From the NCBI GenBank assembly GCA_045602925.1, contig JAZSCN010000013.1:1-50130 (forward strand): DNA of 50,130 bases, in the 5' to 3' direction. The DNA comes from UBA7477 sp045602925. GTDB lineage: Bacteria > Bacillota > Clostridia > Oscillospirales > Ruminococcaceae. Each line of letters opens with the position of its first letter. Position 1 is the stretch's first letter. Under the pieces are notes generated by a model, which was given only the letters and a program-made list of their open reading frames with translations, had not been told where the DNA came from and searched no databases. Position numbers and translations under genes: made by a program. Positions 25,767-33,378 of this stretch are shown piece by piece.

Positions 25767-26852
25767 TTAAGCGGCCAGCTGGATTTTTCTCAGTGCATTG
25801 TGATATTTGGTATTGCCGGAAGGATTGAAGGTATTGATTGTGTCCTTATCCAATCCCTTAACAATGCTAATCTTCATTGCCATTTCCAAGTTCATACCCT
25901 TACGCTCAAGCTTGGTAATCATTGTCATACATCTGTAAGAGAATGTAGCTCTGATTCCTTTGCTCTCAGCTTCCTTACGCATCTGGTGGATAAACTCAAC
26001 CAGTTCGGTATTGTTCTTGGTGATTGCCATTTCAATCTTAAGGCAGTAGTCAAACTCAATGATTGCGAATCTATCGAGTGTTGCCTGGTCAAGCACCATA
26101 CGGCCAGTGTACATGTCATCTGCACCATTTCCTACTGTATTACCGGCAGCTACGAAGTGAACATGGTCAAAATCAACTCGACCGTTAGGGAACTCAAAGT
26201 AGCCATTAGCAATTGCAGCATTGAGAAGAACCAGAACTTCAGGAATGGAAGCATCCATTTCGTCCAGGAAGAAGATGCATTCGTTCTCATCTGTACAAGC
26301 TTTATAGAACTCTGTCTCGTGGAATTCCCCCCCAGCATCAATGAAGCCGGTCAGTTTGTATTCCTGCTGCACGCTGTTGGAGAAGTAGAAGTTCCAACCA
26401 AGTTCGTTTGCAATCTGCTCAACTGTGTGATTCTTACCAGAACCAGCAGGACCTGCGAGGTATACCGGAATACCACATTCAAGGCAGCACTTAATTTCTT
26501 CGTATCTGTCATGGTGAACTTCACCACTCTCTTCAACCTGAGGAATCTGAATCTTAGGAATCTCAATTCCTTTTCCTTCAAGTTCGTTTTTGATTTTGCT
26601 TGAGGTTGTACCAACCTGCTTTGCAGTGGACATCTTCTTAACACCCTTGGTTTCGTATTCACGTTCAACCTTTTCAACCTGATAGTTTGCATCGAAGTAA
26701 ATTCTGCAACCATCAATCACGGTTGTGTTACCGTAAGCACGTCTTACGTAAGTGAACTGTCTGTCAGAACCGTCGAATGTAAGTGTTACCACTACACAAT
26801 CCTTTTTCATTGCCTTTTCGATATTGAGTACCTTGAAATTCACGTTTGTCAT
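25767..26852 (-). CDS. AAA+ ATPase (MoxR/CobS-type)
   Basis: The 361-residue protein has a variable N-terminal region, then a P-loop GPAGSGKN (134-141), Walker B IFFLDEMD (193-200), sensor-type VAAGNTVGNGADDMYTGR and an arginine-rich end. The MoxR/CobS-like domain remodels or loads partner proteins. The usual Thr/Ser after the P-loop Lys is Asn here, followed by His and Thr. It is the first gene after promoter P4. The separately transcribed gene at 27008-27835 just upstream may encode its partner. Confidence 0.75.
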   Translation of the reverse strand: MTNVNFKVLNIEKAMKKDCVVVTLTFDGSDRQFTYVRRAYGNTTVIDGCRIYFDANYQVEKVEREYETKGVKKMSTAKQVGTTSSKIKNELEGKGIEIPKIQIPQVEESGEVHHDRYEEIKCCLECGIPVYLAGPAGSGKNHTVEQIANELGWNFYFSNSVQQEYKLTGFIDAGGEFHETEFYKACTDENECIFFLDEMDASIPEVLVLLNAAIANGYFEFPNGRVDFDHVHFVAAGNTVGNGADDMYTGRMVLDQATLDRFAIIEFDYCLKIEMAITKNNTELVEFIHQMRKEAESKGIRATFSYRCMTMITKLERKGMNLEMAMKISIVKGLDKDTINTFNPSGNTKYHNALRKIQLAA

Positions 26853-26885
26853 AATGTAATCTCCTTTTCAACTGAAAACTTTTAA

Positions 26886-26906
26886 GTAGGTTTGTTTGTA
26901 CCTTAC
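26886..26906 (-). promoter_or_regulatory. 5'-terminal hairpin of the P4 transcript
   Basis: RNA GUAAGGU-loop-ACCUAC begins at the predicted start of P4 (one bulge), matching the other leader hairpins. Confidence 0.5.
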
Positions 26907-26912
26907 GAGATT

Positions 26913-26941
26913 ATTATACCACGTAAATCCGCATTTGTACA
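26913..26941 (-). promoter_or_regulatory. Promoter P4 (TGTACA-17-TATAAT)
   Basis: TGTACA (26936-26941), 17-base spacer ending GTGG, TATAAT (26913-26918), with A/T tracts upstream. Precedes the AAA+ gene. Confidence 0.85.
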
Positions 26942-26969
26942 CCCTTTTTTCGAAAGTTTTTCAAATATT

Positions 26970-27000
26970 TTTCAAAAACCTCAAGGGAGGTTGCCCTCCC
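26970..27000 (-). terminator. Rho-independent-like terminator after 27008-27835
   Basis: GGGAGG-GCAA-CCUCCC stem-loop immediately follows the stop; downstream comes UUGAGGUUUUUG. The T-rich run also serves as the A/T tract upstream of P4. Confidence 0.65.
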
Positions 27001-27007
27001 AAGAAAC

Positions 27008-27835
27008 TTAACTCAATTTTTCAAGGAGCTCATCAACACTCAAACGACTGATTTCTTCTTCAGTGTTTCCTCTGAGCAGCGTAGGAAGAACAATCTCACC
27101 TTTACCACATACAGCTTTGAACTCACTCTCATTAGGAACTCTTCCGTATCCGAATCTATAGCTCTTCGGAATTGTTGGATAAGTCTCAATAAATCTGAAG
27201 TACAAGCGTCTGAACATCGAAGGGTGAACCAATGGGAATGCCAGCTTACTGATGTTGAGTTTCTCACCTGCAGACTTAAGGCGGATTTTAGCACATACAT
27301 AACCAGTGCTAATCATTAAGTTCAGGTTTACTCGAATTCCGGATTGCTCAATCTTCTTAATGATTTGGAAGCACTTAACACTCTCAGCTTTCATTGTTTC
27401 ACTTGATACACAAGCACTAACAGAGATTGTTTTGTTTATCGTAATCACTTTGTTCTTGACCGGAACGATTTTCTTGTTCACCATGTTGTTTGGTACACCT
27501 TGCAAGTACAATGGAACGATTGCTTGGTAACCTGCCATACTCAATATGTTCTTGTAAGTGGTTTGAACATCTTTCTGAGTTTCAGCTATTTTGAGCTTCT
27601 TGGTAAGTTCCTCAGCTCCAAACTGCCAACCATTCTTGAAAAGGTCGGATGCTTCATTGAATGAGCTTGTACCATACCAATTATCTCTGCTTCGTCTTGA
27701 ACTACTAAGCTCACCCCATCTGAAAGTTTCATTCAGTGGTTGATTGCAAATGTAATCGTAAAACTCTTTCAAACTCTCAAACTCACATACAGTCCATTTC
27801 TCAACACCTGTATAGATTCCTTTTGTTTCTCTCAT
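27008..27835 (-). CDS. Hypothetical protein, possible partner of the AAA+ ATPase
   Basis: The 275-residue protein begins MRETKGIYTGVEKWTVCEF and has ASDLFKNGWQFGAEELTKKL, a GYQAIVPLYLQGVPNNMVNK segment and VSACVSSETMKAESVKC. It has the look of a DUF7192-type phage protein often near MoxR/CobS ATPases. It is transcribed from P5 and ends in a terminator just before the AAA+ gene. Partnership is inferred. Confidence 0.5.
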   Translation of the reverse strand: MRETKGIYTGVEKWTVCEFESLKEFYDYICNQPLNETFRWGELSSSRRSRDNWYGTSSFNEASDLFKNGWQFGAEELTKKLKIAETQKDVQTTYKNILSMAGYQAIVPLYLQGVPNNMVNKKIVPVKNKVITINKTISVSACVSSETMKAESVKCFQIIKKIEQSGIRVNLNLMISTGYVCAKIRLKSAGEKLNISKLAFPLVHPSMFRRLYFRFIETYPTIPKSYRFGYGRVPNESEFKAVCGKGEIVLPTLLRGNTEEEISRLSVDELLEKLS

Positions 27836-27862
27836 GTGTGTTCCTCCTCTAAGGATTTATTC

Positions 27863-27875
27863 GGTAACCTGTACC
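27863..27875 (-). promoter_or_regulatory. 5'-terminal hairpin of the P5 transcript
   Basis: RNA GGUA-CAGGU-UACC begins within 3-4 bases of the predicted P5 start. Confidence 0.45.
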
Positions 27876-27884
27876 ACTGTAATT

Positions 27885-27913
27885 ATTATACCACAAATAA
27901 ATTCATTTGTACA
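27885..27913 (-). promoter_or_regulatory. Promoter P5 (TGTACA-17-TATAAT)
   Basis: TGTACA (27908-27913), 17-base spacer ending GTGG, TATAAT (27885-27890), A/T tracts upstream. Drives 27008-27835. Confidence 0.85.
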
Positions 27914-28000
27914 TAGGTTTTGCGAAATTTCTTAAAAATATTTTTAGAGGTATAAAAGAAAGAAATATATAAAGAAAGAAAATAGGGATGACGTTAGGCC

Positions 28001-28210
28001 TTAATCTCGGCTACGTCTCTTATGGCGTTTAGAACTGGCATAGGCAATCTCATCGAAGTCATAGTTTGTAAGCATAACAGTCTTATGAGCTTTGGCATAT
28101 TCTTTCTGCTTCTCATACTCTGCTTTCTCTTTCAAGTACTGCTCACATTTGCTATGACAACCTGGATGCCTTTGGGGGGGAACACAGTTCTTGCAACAAG
28201 TTATTGCCAT
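28001..28210 (-). CDS. Small Cys-rich, basic-tailed protein
   Basis: The 69-residue protein begins CCKNC and has CHSKC (likely zinc site), then a charged helix and a basic end (SSKRHKRRSRD). A common small phage protein type with unknown role. The ATG at 28210 follows a weak AAAGGTAGG site. Confidence 0.6.
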   Translation of the reverse strand: MAITCCKNCVPPQRHPGCHSKCEQYLKEKAEYEKQKEYAKAHKTVMLTNYDFDEIAYASSKRHKRRSRD

Positions 28211-28218
28211 AGGCTTTC

Positions 28219-28914
28219 CTACCTTTCCTCTTGCAGCTTATCTTGGTCACCTATGAATCCAAACATAGCTATCCCTGCCGAGTCCGCTGCATCGTTGTTG
28301 TACATATACTTCTGCCCATCTCTGACGAATGTACCCTTAGTCTTTCTTCCCTCTATTGGTATGAGAATGCTATCTTCCCATCCTTGCTTAATCAGCCATC
28401 TGACTGTAGGCCATTTCTCTTCTGGAACTCCATACTTGTTTGCCATAGGTTTGCTGGTCCCTATCACTTGGGCTTTCCAGCATCTGGTATCTACACTATA
28501 GACTGGGACACAATACTCATGACACATATCGACAATAATGCTGTTTAGGGCACCAATGGACTTTATGTAGTCAATATTCAGAAAGCCTTGAGAACGAAGT
28601 CTAATACGCTCAATGATACACACTACAGATTTAGCTTTGGGACAAACTGCTCTAAGGAGACCACTAAGCGTATTACCTAATGCCCTCCTCTTATCACTAT
28701 TAGTTTTGTATGTATCTAACTGTAGGCTTCGTACTTTTACCAGCTTTCCATCTGCAGCAATACTAATACCGGTATTGTTATATGATTGGTCTATGCCTAT
28801 CACGACTCGTTTGTACTTATATTGCGTTGTTTTACACTGTTTGCATTGCTTATCATCACAGTCTAAACAATCCAGATAGACAGCTGTGCCTAATATAGGA
28901 CACGGTCTACCCAT
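28219..28914 (-). CDS. RuvC-like Holliday junction resolvase with zinc finger
   Basis: The 231-residue protein has an N-terminal Cys cluster (CPILGT, CLDCDDKQCKQC), then an RNase H/RuvC core: D42 in VIGIDQSYNNTGISI, E102 in VCIIERIRL, and an Asp near the C-terminus in NNDAADSAGIA. These three carboxylates match RuvC metal ligands. It likely cuts branched DNA before packaging. It is the first gene after element R-D. Confidence 0.8.
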   Translation of the reverse strand: MGRPCPILGTAVYLDCLDCDDKQCKQCKTTQYKYKRVVIGIDQSYNNTGISIAADGKLVKVRSLQLDTYKTNSDKRRALGNTLSGLLRAVCPKAKSVVCIIERIRLRSQGFLNIDYIKSIGALNSIIVDMCHEYCVPVYSVDTRCWKAQVIGTSKPMANKYGVPEEKWPTVRWLIKQGWEDSILIPIEGRKTKGTFVRDGQKYMYNNDAADSAGIAMFGFIGDQDKLQEER

Positions 28915-28942
28915 GACAAATACCTCCTTAAAATATGATTAA

Positions 28943-29048
28943 TTCCAGGGATTCCAGAATGTCCCCAGATTTAATCCAATTATTATATGGTAATTTATAT
29001 ACCTATTTATATTTGAATCAATCTGGTTAATTCTGGAACCTTCTGGGA
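28943..29048. repeat. Composite palindromic element R-D
   Basis: Left half-sites have CAG at 28946, 28955 and 28966; inverted CTG at 29023, 29033 and 29043. Central 57 bases are AT-rich and include TTATATGGTAATTTATATACC. On the minus strand CCATATAAT lies in the centre, a possible -10. It is 28 bp upstream of the RuvC-like ATG. Confidence 0.82.
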
Positions 29049-29057
29049 ATATCAATT

Positions 29058-29282
29058 TTATATATTGAATTTCTTCTTAATATCCTCTTCGGACACCATC
29101 TGCATAGTGAATCTGTCTGTTGCATGACGCTTACACTTATATGCCTGACCATTATTGAGCCATACCACAATAGATGTACTGCCCCAAGGTCTATAGTCAA
29201 CTACCATAGCAGCATGTTCAGGACTCCAATTACAGAAGTCTTTATAGATTTCACCCCAAGTAAGTTCTACTTCTTTAGCCAT
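29058..29282 (-). CDS. Hypothetical small protein
   Basis: The 74-residue protein (MAKEVELTWGEIYKDFCNW ... GSTSIVVWLNNGQAYKC) overlaps the end of the Cas4-like gene. It resembles small phage beta proteins of unknown function. Confidence 0.55.
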   Translation of the reverse strand: MAKEVELTWGEIYKDFCNWSPEHAAMVVDYRPWGSTSIVVWLNNGQAYKCKRHATDRFTMQMVSEEDIKKKFNI

Positions 29283-30147
29283 TATCGATACGCACCTTTC
29301 CTTTACCGATACCCCAGCAAGCTTCCCTCATGAAACATTCTTTGCAACGCTTACATGTAGGGCTACCTGCATCTTTAGGTCTGGCAACCATCTTGTGTTC
29401 TTCAAATACACGGTCATAATGGAACATGATAGATTCTGCTCTACCGGCAAAAGGCTCAATCTTTGGAGGCTCATAGTCGTATACCTCAAGCTTGAACTCC
29501 TGGGTGTTCTTATCCTCATTCAGAACAAATCCTTTGGTATAGTCTTTACCATTCCAAGTCCCTTCTTCTTTTGCCTTCTTAATACAGAGATGCATGTACC
29601 ACTGACACTGCTTCCAAGCCGATGGATGCTTGGTCATCCTCTGAAACTGGTATGTATTGACTGACTTAATCTCACCAATCATTCTTCCTTCAAAGAACTC
29701 AGGAATCAAACAGTCAATATCAGGTGTATAGCTAAGCATATAGTCATCACAATATCTTGTGTAGTCCATATCTTTTGCTGTACCATAACCAGCACGAATA
29801 AGCAACCTTTGCCACTTCTCATGAATAGCGTTACCTTGCTCAAAGATTCTCATCAGACCAACTTGTGTTTGCTGACCTTGAAGCTGCTTATAAATCAAAC
29901 TCAACACCTGAGCTCTTAAGCAGAAGTCCTTATCACCAACAAGCATTGCAGATGCATGGAGACCAACACGTTCCTGGGATTCAAGGCCTCTTGTCATTAC
30001 CTGCTTGACGAACTTTGTTTCCTCAGGAATGTTCTTAGGCAGGTAGAACATATTATTGAAGATTTTCTCAAGAGCTGCAGCATCAGAACTCTGAATCTTT
30101 GTACGATTCCCTTGAGCTTCCTTTTTGATGTTATCAACCAATCCCAT
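29275..30147 (-). CDS. Cas4/RecB-like exonuclease
   Basis: The 290-residue protein has the Cas4 layout: a first Cys (about residue 75, DFCLRAQ), PD-(D/E)XK motifs SYTPDIDCLIPEFFEGR and MIGEIKSVNTYQF, a QWYMH helix (RecB motif Q-x-x-x-Y), and a C-terminal CKRCKECFMREACWG cluster for a 4Fe-4S site. Such proteins degrade or trim DNA ends in phage recombination. The N-terminus GLVDNIKKE echoes that of the ssDNA-binding protein. Confidence 0.8.
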   Translation of the reverse strand: MGLVDNIKKEAQGNRTKIQSSDAAALEKIFNNMFYLPKNIPEETKFVKQVMTRGLESQERVGLHASAMLVGDKDFCLRAQVLSLIYKQLQGQQTQVGLMRIFEQGNAIHEKWQRLLIRAGYGTAKDMDYTRYCDDYMLSYTPDIDCLIPEFFEGRMIGEIKSVNTYQFQRMTKHPSAWKQCQWYMHLCIKKAKEEGTWNGKDYTKGFVLNEDKNTQEFKLEVYDYEPPKIEPFAGRAESIMFHYDRVFEEHKMVARPKDAGSPTCKRCKECFMREACWGIGKGKVRIDNG

Positions 30148-30943
30148 ACGATGTCACCTCCTTTGGTCTGTTTAGAATGTGATGTACAATATACATATAC
30201 ACCAATCCTTTGTTCTCAATGTCACCAAGGTACCAATCGGCAAATTCCTCTGGTTCCTCACCAAAGTTCTTCATCAAGGTTTCCTCAATGCCAACCAAAG
30301 GAAAGACTGTAGTGTCATGCATACCAAACAATCTGAAAAGCTCATCATCTGATTTAGTGTAAGCATAATCGTCATTGACTATTGCTTCACATAATCTCTT
30401 GAGCCATGAGTTTATCTTACCCATTTTACCAAGCTTATGATGATGCTCAAGAATCATTTCAGGTGTAGGCCACTCATACCAAGTAATACGACCTGCCTCC
30501 CTCATTGATTGATTATGCTTAACACCACAAACTTCAGCAATATGATTCATAGCAACGGCTGCTTTTTCATAACCAACGTATGTAATGAGCTTGGCAAGCA
30601 CGTATGCCTCAAAATAGTCCTGATGAAGTATGTGGATTCCATTACCTCTGTTGGCAGGAACTTTGAACTTACCACCAAGTCTCTTTACTTTGCTGTTCTC
30701 ATCAAGGCAATCCATTCTCAAATCCAGGTAGTTAAACCATACATTGTAGAAGTCATCCTCTGTACAACTCATAATCAAACGGTATCGTGTCCAATCGTAC
30801 TTATCACGTTGCTGTTCAATCTTGAGTGCCTTATCTCTAAACGGAATCACATACTTAGATTCCTTTAACTTAATCCATCTTGGACATTGACCACTGGCAT
30901 AAATCTGGTCGAGGTTGAAATATGGTACTTCAATTACAAACAT
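30134..30943 (-). CDS. OGG-fold DNA glycosylase-like protein, active site unclear
   Basis: The 269-residue protein has an OGG1-like N-terminus (LDQIYASGQCPRW, matching SGQSFRW), then FYNVWFNYLDLRMDC and GNGIHILHQDYFEAYVLAKL as in OGG-family proteins. The region where OGG enzymes carry the catalytic Lys and FPVD Asp reads VFPLVGIEETLMKNFG, so the Asp seems absent. It may bind modified bases instead of excising them, or belong to a glycosylase-derived modification enzyme. It overlaps the Cas4-like and dCMP deaminase genes. Confidence 0.65.
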   Translation of the reverse strand: MFVIEVPYFNLDQIYASGQCPRWIKLKESKYVIPFRDKALKIEQQRDKYDWTRYRLIMSCTEDDFYNVWFNYLDLRMDCLDENSKVKRLGGKFKVPANRGNGIHILHQDYFEAYVLAKLITYVGYEKAAVAMNHIAEVCGVKHNQSMREAGRITWYEWPTPEMILEHHHKLGKMGKINSWLKRLCEAIVNDDYAYTKSDDELFRLFGMHDTTVFPLVGIEETLMKNFGEEPEEFADWYLGDIENKGLVYMYIVHHILNRPKEVTSYGIG

Positions 30944-31395
30944 ACATCGCCCCTCCTGTTCACCACTCGTACAATGCCTGCATTCTTAAGCATGCGAGCA
31001 CATATACCACAAGGAACAGGATTCATGTCTTCATAGTAGCCAACAATCTCTTCGTCCCACAAATCGGACTTTACTTTATCCAATCCGTATTCCTCACATG
31101 CCAAGTAAACCGTAGCACCAATCAATCGTTCTCGACTTGTAGCAATCAGTGCATTCTGCTCTGCATGAACACTATCACAACTTTCGTATCCTGAATACCT
31201 CTCGGCATTTGCTCTCTTACACGTACCTCTGTCACAACAGTTTTCCTCACCCCTTGGACTGCCATTGTAACCGGTTGCGATGATGATGTCATCCTTAACA
31301 ATAACACAACCATAATGACGTTTGATACATGTACTGCGTTTGGAAACTGCAAGGGCTATGCCAAGGTAATACTCGTCTTTTGTTATTCTTGCCAT
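30934..31395 (-). CDS. dCMP deaminase
   Basis: The 153-residue enzyme has the cytidine/dCMP deaminase motif HAE (77-79) and PCGIC (128-132) zinc ligands, plus GYNGSPRG and Cys-rich CCDRGTC typical of ComEB/dCMP deaminases. It makes dUMP, the substrate of ThyX. Start follows GGGGGG with 5 bases. Confidence 0.93.
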   Translation of the reverse strand: MARITKDEYYLGIALAVSKRSTCIKRHYGCVIVKDDIIIATGYNGSPRGEENCCDRGTCKRANAERYSGYESCDSVHAEQNALIATSRERLIGATVYLACEEYGLDKVKSDLWDEEIVGYYEDMNPVPCGICARMLKNAGIVRVVNRRGDVCL

Positions 31396-31643
31396 AAGTT
31401 CCCCCCCTTAATTTCCTTAGCTTTGGTGAGGTACCAATCGGCCTTCTTCATATCCTCTTCAAAGTTACCTTTGAATGGAGCTCTATTCTTATACTTCCAA
31501 GCATTACAAATGCAGAAGTGATAAACAGCTTCAGGACCAAATGCAATCATCATTTCATCGATTGACTCAAACTTATTCTGAGTGTAATGCGAAGGATGAT
31601 TGACAGGGTCATGACTTGGATTAGTCGTCTGATTCTTCGACAT
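31383..31643 (-). CDS. DUF3310 family protein
   Basis: The 86-residue protein has the DUF3310 pattern: DPVNHPSHYTQ, ESIDEMMIAFG, NAWKYKNRAP and DMKKADWYLTKA. The family is common next to phage replication genes; in T7 the related gp1.7 region is linked to nucleotide kinase activity, but the activity here is unknown. Start at 31643 has GGAGG 9 bases upstream. Confidence 0.85.
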   Translation of the reverse strand: MSKNQTTNPSHDPVNHPSHYTQNKFESIDEMMIAFGPEAVYHFCICNAWKYKNRAPFKGNFEEDMKKADWYLTKAKEIKGGNLWQE

Positions 31644-31863
31644 CGTCATCCACCTCCTCTGCAATACAAACATCAATATAAACTCGTTTACGTTCCTGAG
31701 CGATTATCTGACACCCACATGCAGGACAATCAAATGTATCGTAGAGATTTCCTTCTGTATGCTTAAAAGCTGTAGTCAATCCAGATTCACCATTATCTCT
31801 TGCAATGTAGTGTTTATCAATTACCGGTGTGAATTCACATCCACAAACTTTACACTTAATCAT
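31621..31863 (-). CDS. Zinc-ribbon protein
   Basis: The 80-residue protein has CKVCGCE and CPACGCQ pairs, a four-Cys zinc ribbon, and an acidic end. It overlaps recA at its start and DUF3310 at its stop. Function unknown. Confidence 0.65.
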   Translation of the reverse strand: MIKCKVCGCEFTPVIDKHYIARDNGESGLTTAFKHTEGNLYDTFDCPACGCQIIAQERKRVYIDVCIAEEVDDDVEESDD

Positions 31864-32810
31864 TCGTCGTCATCCTCCTCTAAGAACTCTTTCGGAACGC
31901 GCTTACCAAACTGCTGAGCTCTTTGCGCCATGATTTCCTTTCGAATAGACTGAACATCATCAAAGCTTACAAAGCCTCTGTCAAAGAACAGTGGGATTTC
32001 GCATTCCCCCATCGGGTTACTTACCTTTGATTTGACTACCTTGCACTTCATAATCAAACCAATTTTCTCGGTTGTAGCTGAATTGTATGGATTCTTATTC
32101 GGAATCTCAATCCAACCTTTTCTTGCCACCTGAATACGAAGTGAACATGCATGCTTAAGCTTACGTCCACCAGGTGTGTCTGTTTTCTCACCAAACATCA
32201 TGGCATTCATCTTATCCCTTACCTGATTGATAAAGATAAGTGTTGTGCCAGTCACTTCAATGATTTCCTCGATTGTAGGTAGATACTTATTCATCAATCT
32301 TGCAGTACCACCAATACGCTGTTCCTCAATGGAATCCTTTTCGGCAGACTTAAGAACCTTTTCAGCATCTTCCTTTGGTACCATGCTCGGCACACTATCA
32401 ATACCAATAAGAGGGATTCCTGCTTTTGCAAACTGAATCGTTTTATTGAAAGCATCCTCACCATACTTGGCACGATAAATCAACATTTGTTTTGGTCTGT
32501 TTCCAAAGACCTTTGCTCTTTCTGCATCGAATGTTCCCTCAATAGGAATATCCAAACACATAGGATGCAATCCACACAAATGATAAAGCAGAGTTGTTTT
32601 GCCTGAACTTTCAGGACCAAAGATTTCAACCACTCGACCTTCAGGCATTCCACCACCAATGATGGCATCTAAATCCTCAATACCTGTAGACCAACGATTG
32701 ATTTTGAGGTTTGCGTGCTCACTACCAATTGAGTATACCGCACCCTTACCTTCCTTTTTGTTAATGTCGTTGCAAAGCTTTATAATAGCTTCTTTGTTTG
32801 TCTTTGCCAT
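31860..32810 (-). CDS. recA: RecA-like recombinase
   Basis: The 316-residue ATPase has Walker A GPESSGKTT (65-73), the GGGMPEGRVVEIFGPE region, a QRIGGTARLMNKYLPTIEEI helix, IFINQVRDK (L2 region) and TPGGRKLKHACSLRI. It drives strand exchange and recombination-dependent replication. It is preceded by a hairpin and an AAGGAGG site 10 bases before the ATG. The C-terminal tail is acidic (EEDDDE), as in host RecA. Confidence 0.94.
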   Translation of the reverse strand: MAKTNKEAIIKLCNDINKKEGKGAVYSIGSEHANLKINRWSTGIEDLDAIIGGGMPEGRVVEIFGPESSGKTTLLYHLCGLHPMCLDIPIEGTFDAERAKVFGNRPKQMLIYRAKYGEDAFNKTIQFAKAGIPLIGIDSVPSMVPKEDAEKVLKSAEKDSIEEQRIGGTARLMNKYLPTIEEIIEVTGTTLIFINQVRDKMNAMMFGEKTDTPGGRKLKHACSLRIQVARKGWIEIPNKNPYNSATTEKIGLIMKCKVVKSKVSNPMGECEIPLFFDRGFVSFDDVQSIRKEIMAQRAQQFGKRVPKEFLEEDDDE

Positions 32811-32836
32811 AACGGCTGTACCTCCTTGAATTACTT

Positions 32837-32867
32837 GGATGGGACGGCCAACCTGTGACCGCCCTCC
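32837..32867 (-). other. RNA hairpin upstream of recA
   Basis: GGAGGGCGGU pairs with GCCG-U-CCC-A-UCC (two single-base bulges). No U-tract follows and the recA ribosome-binding site begins shortly after, so it is a candidate processing or translation control element. Confidence 0.45.
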
Positions 32868-32890
32868 ATTTTCATTCTCATCTATAGAAT

Positions 32891-33160
32891 TTATTTGCGA
32901 ATACCGATGATAGCAATACCACCAACATCGTCATGCGTTTCTGCATAGGCTGCAATAATAGCCAGCTTGTCTTCACTCTCAATGAGCTCATCATCAGCCT
33001 GAAGAAACGCCTTAAGGTCTTCCTCTGAAGCACTTTCAACAAGGGGCTTAAGTGTACTGATGAACTCTTCAGCAGCTTCATCTGCCATCTTGTTTGCCTG
33101 GTCCATCTTAATCATCATTACCTTCTTGTTCTCTTTAAATTTCTCAATCATGTTTGTCAT
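32891..33160 (-). CDS. Hypothetical acidic helical protein
   Basis: The 89-residue protein (MTNMIEKFKENKKVMMIKMD ... ASEEDLKAFLQADDELIE ... GGIAIIGIRK) lies between a membrane microprotein and recA. It is helical and acidic with a glycine-rich end. No family recognised. Confidence 0.55.
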   Translation of the reverse strand: MTNMIEKFKENKKVMMIKMDQANKMADEAAEEFISTLKPLVESASEEDLKAFLQADDELIESEDKLAIIAAYAETHDDVGGIAIIGIRK

Positions 33161-33161
33161 T

Positions 33162-33284
33162 TTACTTTCCTCCGTTTTTCTTTTTATTATCGTTGTGCAT
33201 ACTGATTGCTACTGCTACTACAAGAATTACAACCTCAACAATAATCGTTGTTGCAACTCCTGCCCAAAATGGATTCACATACAT
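33162..33284 (-). CDS. 40-residue single-span membrane microprotein
   Basis: The ATG at 33284 has AGGAGG 9 bases upstream and encodes a 40-residue protein with one span (AGVATTIIVEVVILVVAVAI) and a basic end (KKKNGGK). Its stop codon directly precedes the next gene, whose GGAGG lies in its last codons. It is the first gene after promoter P6. Function unknown. Confidence 0.65.
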   Translation of the reverse strand: MYVNPFWAGVATTIIVEVVILVVAVAISMHNDNKKKNGGK

Positions 33285-33310
33285 AGGCAACTTCCTCCTT
33301 AACAAATTTA

Positions 33311-33325
33311 GGGTATGTACATCCC
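33311..33325 (-). promoter_or_regulatory. 5'-terminal hairpin of the P6 transcript
   Basis: RNA GGGAUGUACAUACCC begins about 2 bases after the predicted P6 start. Overlaps the left operator-like arm. Confidence 0.5.
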
Positions 33326-33333
33326 TTGATTAT

Positions 33334-33362
33334 ATTATACCATACTTTTCTAAGTTTGTACA
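33334..33362 (-). promoter_or_regulatory. Promoter P6 (TGTACA-17-TATAAT)
   Basis: TGTACA (33357-33362), 17-base spacer ending ATGG, TATAAT (33334-33339). Drives the recA operon. It lacks the long upstream A/T tracts of P1-P5 and P8. Confidence 0.85.
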
Positions 33363-33378
33363 TACCCTAAATGAACTT

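Larger units (their letters stand above)
33306..33372 (-). promoter_or_regulatory. 16-bp inverted repeats flanking promoter P6
   Basis: 33306-33321 (ATTTAGGGTATGTACA) and 33357-33372 are perfect inverted repeats, 35 bp apart. The right arm covers the -35 box of P6 and the left arm lies just after the predicted start. This is the layout of an operator pair. Confidence 0.7.

Noticed and set aside
33316..33346. Divergent plus-strand promoter from the left TGTACA at P6
   Set aside because: No acceptable -10 lies 16-18 bases downstream on the plus strand and no plus-strand gene follows.
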